DNA of 64,000 bases from assembly GCF_009905375.1 (NCBI RefSeq), contig NC_133647.1:47302506-47366505 (forward strand), in the 5' to 3' direction. The position numbers and the translations under genes are program-made. The notes under the pieces are model-generated. The model made no database searches, had not been told where the DNA came from, and saw only the letters and a list, made by a program, of their open reading frames with translations. Shown here piece by piece: positions 59,629 through 64,000 of this stretch (its first letter is position 1; each line of letters starts with the position of its first letter). This DNA comes from Apium graveolens. Its lineage: Eukaryota > Streptophyta > Magnoliopsida > Apiales > Apiaceae.

Positions 59629-60190
59629 TGTTGGAAGATAATATCTAAGTCGGAAATTAGGATTTGCTGGGATCAGGATTTATCAAGTCAATCAGGATTT
59701 ATCAAGTCAATCAGGATTGTCATGTCCGTCAGGATTTTCATGAAATTAGAATTTACATCAAGGTGAAGAGTGTCAGGATATGACTGTATCACAGGATACA
59801 TCAGAATCTGCTGATTTATATAGTCCCAGCATTTGAGGAGTATTATATTGTCGGTTCCTGATTTATAGGATTGAAGCTGTTGATTAGATACGTATATAAA
59901 TAAGATAAATCATATTGTAACATATCTTGTAATTGATAGAGATTGATAGAGTAGATGTGTATTATATAAACACAGAATAGATTATCTTTTATGGTGTGCA
60001 TTACTCGAGTATTTATCATAACCTAATAGCTCTCAAGAACATTGATTTTCTTGAGAGAGTTTTGTAACAGTCTGTAAGAGAATAAATAAACTGTTATTTG
60101 ATTCTATTATTCTTACTTTACTTTCTTGATATCGAATTATTTGATAATTGTATCCAACCCCCTTAAACAATTATCATTTACCGAGTAACA
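59629..60190 (+). repeat. CO4 3' LTR, about 562 bp
   Basis: TGTTGGAAGATA to CGAGTAACA. U3 has about eight ATCAGGATTT-type units (59650-59815). TATA box TATATAAA at 59892-59899. The CCAACCCCC stretch before the end is as in other Sireviruses. The right end is set by analogy and is less certain than the left. Confidence 0.75.
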
Positions 60191-60611
60191 TTGTTTACCC
60201 TCTTTAATAAGTGAACTTAACTTGCTATAATCTTGTGTTATTAAGTCTTTGACCCTCTTTCGAACTTATATTTTGAAAGGACTTACATAAATGAGATGGA
60301 AAAGCATTCGATTTACATATTTGGTCGAATAATATTGCTAGTCGCCTTGGTCGGATTTTGATATTTTAAATCTATTTACCAAGTGCATATAGCAAGTTAT
60401 AATCTTGTTTATTATAGTCCTTAACTTATATAAGAGTTCATATTCTAAAGGACGTGAATATCAATACTATAGTAACTCATTTCTAACATTCAAATTAGTA
60501 GTTCATTCAGCTTTTTCCTTGTGTATAATTGACTGAATGGAACATATTAGTGCGTTCATACTTACTTGTATTGCATTTGTTTATGTGATTTGTCCTTCTT
60601 GTGACATATAC
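60191..60611. other. Unassigned sequence between CO4 and GY4
   Basis: 421 bp with no coding potential. It contains two degenerate copies of a unit of about 65 bp (60225-60290 and 60391-60460), sharing TATAATCTTGT, TATTA and AAAGGAC blocks. Possibly host sequence or an older element. Confidence 0.5.
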
Positions 60612-60905
60612 TGTAACACCCCCAGATCCGGGGTCGGGAATCCGGGTTGTCACGGTATTTCTTTCCATTAATATCACTTAACTTAAATTAAAAATAAATA
60701 ACTACATGATGTGACCCACAATAATACACATTCCACAACACGTTATAGCCTCAGAGATGAAATTACAATAAGTAAAAGTCGTTGAAATCCATAAGTTAAA
60801 AAGTTATTACAAACCTATAATGATTACTTAATAAGTTTACAGTTCTTTTCCATTATCCAACACAAGTTATAATTATACATAACTTGATTCCCAAAAGCTG
60901 GACGC

Positions 60906-61013
60906 CTAAACTATAGATAGATCTACCTCTGCAGCAATGGCGGCTAAGATATCAGCAGGTAGATGCGGGACGCTTACCATGCTCTTACGTTGGGTTTGCT
61001 TGAGTCCGGACAT
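60906..61013 (-). CDS. GY4 LTR micro-ORF, 35 codons, histone H3-tail-like N-terminus
   Basis: The ATG (61013-61011) lies 9 nt after the predicted acceptor. The product begins MSGLKQTQRKSMVS; after Met it matches the H3 tail at K4, Q5, T6, R8, K9 and S10. The C-terminal half is hydrophobic and acidic (ADILAAIAAEVDL), perhaps a short amphipathic helix. Codons for K5, T7, R9 and K10 (numbering with Met) are the same as in the GY1 micro-ORF. Confidence 0.42.
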   Translation of the reverse strand: MSGLKQTQRKSMVSVPHLPADILAAIAAEVDLSIV

Positions 61014-61366
61014 TCTTCCTAACTGTTGTTGTGTGATGAAGAAATGAAGCAAGAGTGATCATTACAGCTCGCAAGATAATATATAGTTTAATCAATAATG
61101 TAAGTATCTGAATAGATAACTCACTGAAGATCTTTATCAAGTGGAAGATAATTACTTATTGGATATAAGCTAAAAAAGATGAAAATACTCCAATATACTT
61201 ATACCTTTTTAGAAAAACTATTTGAACTACCACTGTTCAAAGTATAATAAGTTTTCAAAAGTTCATCATATAGAAGGAGCTACAAGATAAAACTTGTATA
61301 GAATCAATCTTTGAAATATCATTTAAAATAAATGAAGTTACGAGATACTTCATTAAGTCCCGATAT

Positions 61367-61370
61367 ATAT

Positions 61371-61401
<31 letters not shown>

Positions 61402-61402
61402 C
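61367..61402. repeat. Compound (TA)n(CA)n(TA)n microsatellite in GY4
   Basis: TATATATA, then about nine AC units, then a TA run. A second TA run is at 62331-62343. Confidence 0.9.
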
Positions 61403-61618
61403 ATCATACACTCCTTGAAAACCTCTATTATGAAAAGTATAAACAGAGTTGTAATAACCAATGATTGTGGAAGGAAGAAAAATTTGGAATAAACCCGATA
61501 CCTTGATGATCAGGCTAAGATATCAATCAAGTCACTTTCTCTACTAGTAGACGGATGAATTCCTCACTGATCATCACCCTGGCCGAATTAGGACCTTATG
61601 CTGGACCGTCACCCGGAC

Positions 61619-61680
61619 TCTTACGCATTGATGGACTGCCACTCAGCCGCTTACACTTTGATGGACTGCCCTTGAGCCCA
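61619..61680. repeat. Tandem duplication of about 31 bp in GY4
   Basis: Two copies of a unit with TTGATGGACTGCC and a CTCAGCC/TTGAGCC tail, diverged at several positions. Confidence 0.65.
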
Positions 61681-64000
61681 TGTCGCCTATGCCGACGCAT
61701 TTTAATTGGTCTTACTTCCCTGCCGTTGGGAAAGTAATCAAAGACTATATTATCAATGAGCAACTTTGTCGTGACAAAATACACCACGGAGCCAGATCCC
61801 TTAGGTTTTGAGCGAGTGTTTAAATCCCTCCCCGAGGAAAGGATTAAGTTAAAAATGAGTTTTGGGATCAGCTCTAACTTTTAAAATCATTTTGAAGATT
61901 TGAAAACATTTTTGAAAATGTTTGGAGTAATGATGATTTAATAAAATAAATCAGTTCCAATATATTAGAAAATATCTGAATATTATTATTTGAATAATAT
62001 TCCCAAAAAAATAATAGTTTTCATAAAAATGAATGAAGTGAAAGTTTTGAAACTAATACTTGAAACGAATGTAAGATTTTTATTTGAAAATCGAAAATAA
62101 GGTTTGATTGTTATTCAAAACTATCGAATATATCTCATTCGATTAAGAGTTATAGAAAATTATATAAATATACTCGGGAACCTCGTCCCCTGGTTTTAGG
62201 AAAAATGTTCAACTTTGGGTCCCCTATACTAAGGGTATACGCAACTACTGCTTATCTCTAGCATAGGTTATGCAGTTTATAAGCAATTTAATAGACAATA
62301 AAATTTTAAGATTTCAAAACAAGCATGCATATATATATATATATCAACATGCTTCAATATATCACAATATTTGCTAATAACAATCATGCACTTATATTAA
62401 GATAATGCATATATATAACATCACAACAACATTTATACGAATATAAAACTTGCCTGAGTGATCTGGGGTGGAAATAGGTCCAGTGTGAGCCTGGTAACCT
62501 ATTAACAACATATAAGCCGGAATTAATCCACGGTCACTTAAGAAACTAGACTTTATCCATTTATACCCTAACGCTCGCTTCTACGCTTAAGGATTTACAT
62601 TAGTCGCTCGCTTACCCTCGGCTCCATCATTTTTATAAAATCAACTGTTACCCGTTGTAAGGAGACTCTTTCGTGAGTACTTTACCAACTGCCTAATCAA
62701 CCTTACCTAAATGTTTCATATTCTAATTAGTCTTTTAAGAGCCTTAAACAAGGTCTCAAAGTTATGTGAGGGGTAAGGGTTCGTTCGTGAAATACCGTTA
62801 CTTAAAACGGTCGTTTCTCCTAAACTGTAAATTAGATTTAAGCGAACCACATATCAAAACGAAGCATTACAACATGATCTAGCTAAAAATGGAAATGGTG
62901 TTGTTTTTTTAGTGAGTTTTCTGTTCTAATGTTAATCACAAACAGTTTAAAAGAAAATGGGCATTACGACGACTATGTTTACGCGATTTCCAAAATTTTA
63001 CTATACTAGATCCACACCAAATCATCAACAATCACCAACACACCAAGATTTCACTTAATCAATACTAACTCAGTCAAAACTTCTCAAGATAATCAACATA
63101 TTCCAAGTATTATCATAGATCAATCATCAGCAACCTCACTTAAACAATCATACTAACTATATATACATAGATCATGCTTCTCATGACTAATTCATCCATA
63201 AAACTCATCAAAACTCAAAGTCAAAGCTAGGGTTTTAAAAATTATACCTTCCTTGGAGTGTAAGAGTGGCTATTAAGCCTTGTCTGATCCTTGTATATCC
63301 TTACTCTAGCTTGAATTATCCAAGAAAACAAGATTAAGAAAGTTAGTTCTTGAAAAAGTACTATTCATCATCACTTTTGATGATTTCGTAGAAAATATTG
63401 GCATGGAATCAAGATTAAACTTATAAAAAGTCTACATCTAACCATGAGGAAGCTTAGATAATTACCTTGCAATTGATCAAGAAGTGGAGCTTGAGTTTGG
63501 ATTTTTCTTCCTTTGTTTTCTTGCTAAAGCCGAGAGCAATGAAGAAGAAAAGGAAGATGAATGCTTCTAGTTTGTGTTTGGTTTATTGTGTGGTAAATTA
63601 TCCTTGGTTAAGCTTAACTTTGGCTTAATCGAGGTTAATTTACTTGGATATAATTCAATCAAGCAAAAATATCTACTACTTCTTACATCATCAATCATGT
63701 GTCACATTCTTGCCACTTGTCAACTTCATATGGCTTGCATCATCTTGATCTAATCCTATTGATTAATACTTAATTGTTTGGTTAATATCCTTGTTATTTT
63801 CATAAGCTTGATCCTTGGTCGCTTATTTATTTTATGGTTTGCTAAACTCTCATTCTCGTTGTTCGTTTGAGGGATCGTATCCGGGATCTTATTATTTGGG
63901 CTTCCCTAAATTTTTTTAATATTTTATATTTCCTTAATGATCCTCTCTTATAATTTTTGAATTGAAATCCTTTTAATCTTGTTACCTTATACTTATTCTT

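Larger units (their letters stand above)
55620..60190 (+). mobile_element. CO4: 3' portion of a second Sirevirus
   Basis: Contains a pol-ORF3 type interval, ORF3, polypurine tract and a 3' LTR of 562 bp that is unrelated in sequence to the CO1 LTR. No gag or pol. The junction with CO1 is abrupt, with no target duplication or LTR end, so a deletion between two neighbouring or nested elements is the likeliest origin. Confidence 0.75.
61023..63465 (-). other. GY4 putative leader intron
   Basis: Donor GCAAG/GTAATT at 63465 (an alternative AAG/GTATAA is near 63248). Acceptor CACACAACAACAG ends at 61023. A weaker form of the conserved block is at 61055-61076, placing a branch-point-like A about 33 nt before the acceptor. 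Confidence 0.4.
60612..64000 (-). repeat. GY4: gypsy LTR running off the right edge
   Basis: Begins TGTAACACCCCC, the same type of left end as GY2 and GY3. At 3389 bp it is still incomplete, consistent with an LTR of 3.5-4 kb. No primer site lies to its left, so it is a 3' LTR or a solo LTR of a minus-strand element. It shares CTCTCGGCT (63525-63535) with the GY1 exon (6776-6784), and the donor, acceptor and micro-ORF layout with the other three. Confidence 0.82.

Noticed and set aside
7913..60190. CO1 and CO4 as one element with its own 5' and 3' LTRs
   Set aside because: The two LTRs (7913-8860 and 59629-60190) differ in sequence, length and motif; they cannot be a pair.
1..64000. tRNA, rRNA or other structural RNA genes
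   Set aside because: The only tRNA-related sequences are the short primer-binding sites; no cloverleaf-type sequence was seen by eye.

Overview
The window is plant nuclear DNA, very probably from a eudicot. It is AT-rich and built almost entirely of LTR retrotransposons that use the plant initiator-tRNA-Met primer site (TGGTATCAGAGC or a close variant). I recognise no cellular gene, tRNA, rRNA or CRISPR array. Eight elements are resolved and named here for reference. GY1 to GY4 are Ty3/gypsy elements with 3.7-3.9 kb LTRs, of Tekay/Del-like chromovirus type, all on the minus strand. CO1 to CO4 are Ty1/copia elements of Sirevirus (SIRE/Maximus) type with an extra third ORF, all on the plus strand.

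Layout: GY1 (1-7423) enters from the left edge with RNase H start, RT, protease, gag, an upstream ORF, primer site and 5' LTR. After 489 bp without recognisable content comes CO1 (from 7913). CO2 (9925-50425, target duplication GATAT) is inserted in the CO1 gag. CO3 (23406-49874, duplication AATAC) is inserted in the 3' LTR of CO2. GY2 (26495-39880, duplication TGCAA) is inserted in the CO3 gag. The nest is therefore four deep, CO1 > CO2 > CO3 > GY2. LTR-pair divergence judged by eye agrees with this order: highest in CO2, about 4% in CO3, about 2% in GY2. A solo gypsy LTR, GY3 (50601-54435, duplication AGTAG), also sits in the CO1 gag. CO1 stops inside integrase at about 55619 and abuts CO4 (55620-60190), the 3' part of a different Sirevirus. 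After 421 bp of unassigned sequence the GY4 LTR (60612 onward) runs off the right edge.

Every polyprotein is broken. GY2 is the freshest: its gag-pol is one frame of 1515 codons with only five internal stops, ending in a chromodomain. The copia elements have gag, integrase, RT and RNase H, then a separate long ORF3 in the position called env-like, with no visible membrane features.

The most interesting signals lie outside the standard proteins. (1) All four gypsy LTRs share what looks like a leader intron: a donor after a C/T-rich or gene-like first exon, and 2.0-2.9 kb later a conserved branch-point-like block and an acceptor. In three of the four a micro-ORF starts within 8-12 nt of the acceptor, and in GY1 and GY4 its N-terminus resembles the histone H3 tail. 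(2) Each Sirevirus has its own short degenerate motif, repeated in its LTR and again in internal regions; in CO3 and CO4 this includes coding sequence. (3) ORF3 of CO2 and CO3 is preceded by its own TATA box and a C/T-rich leader. (4) A TGTGTGCAG acceptor-like site marks the gag-pol junction of three copia elements.
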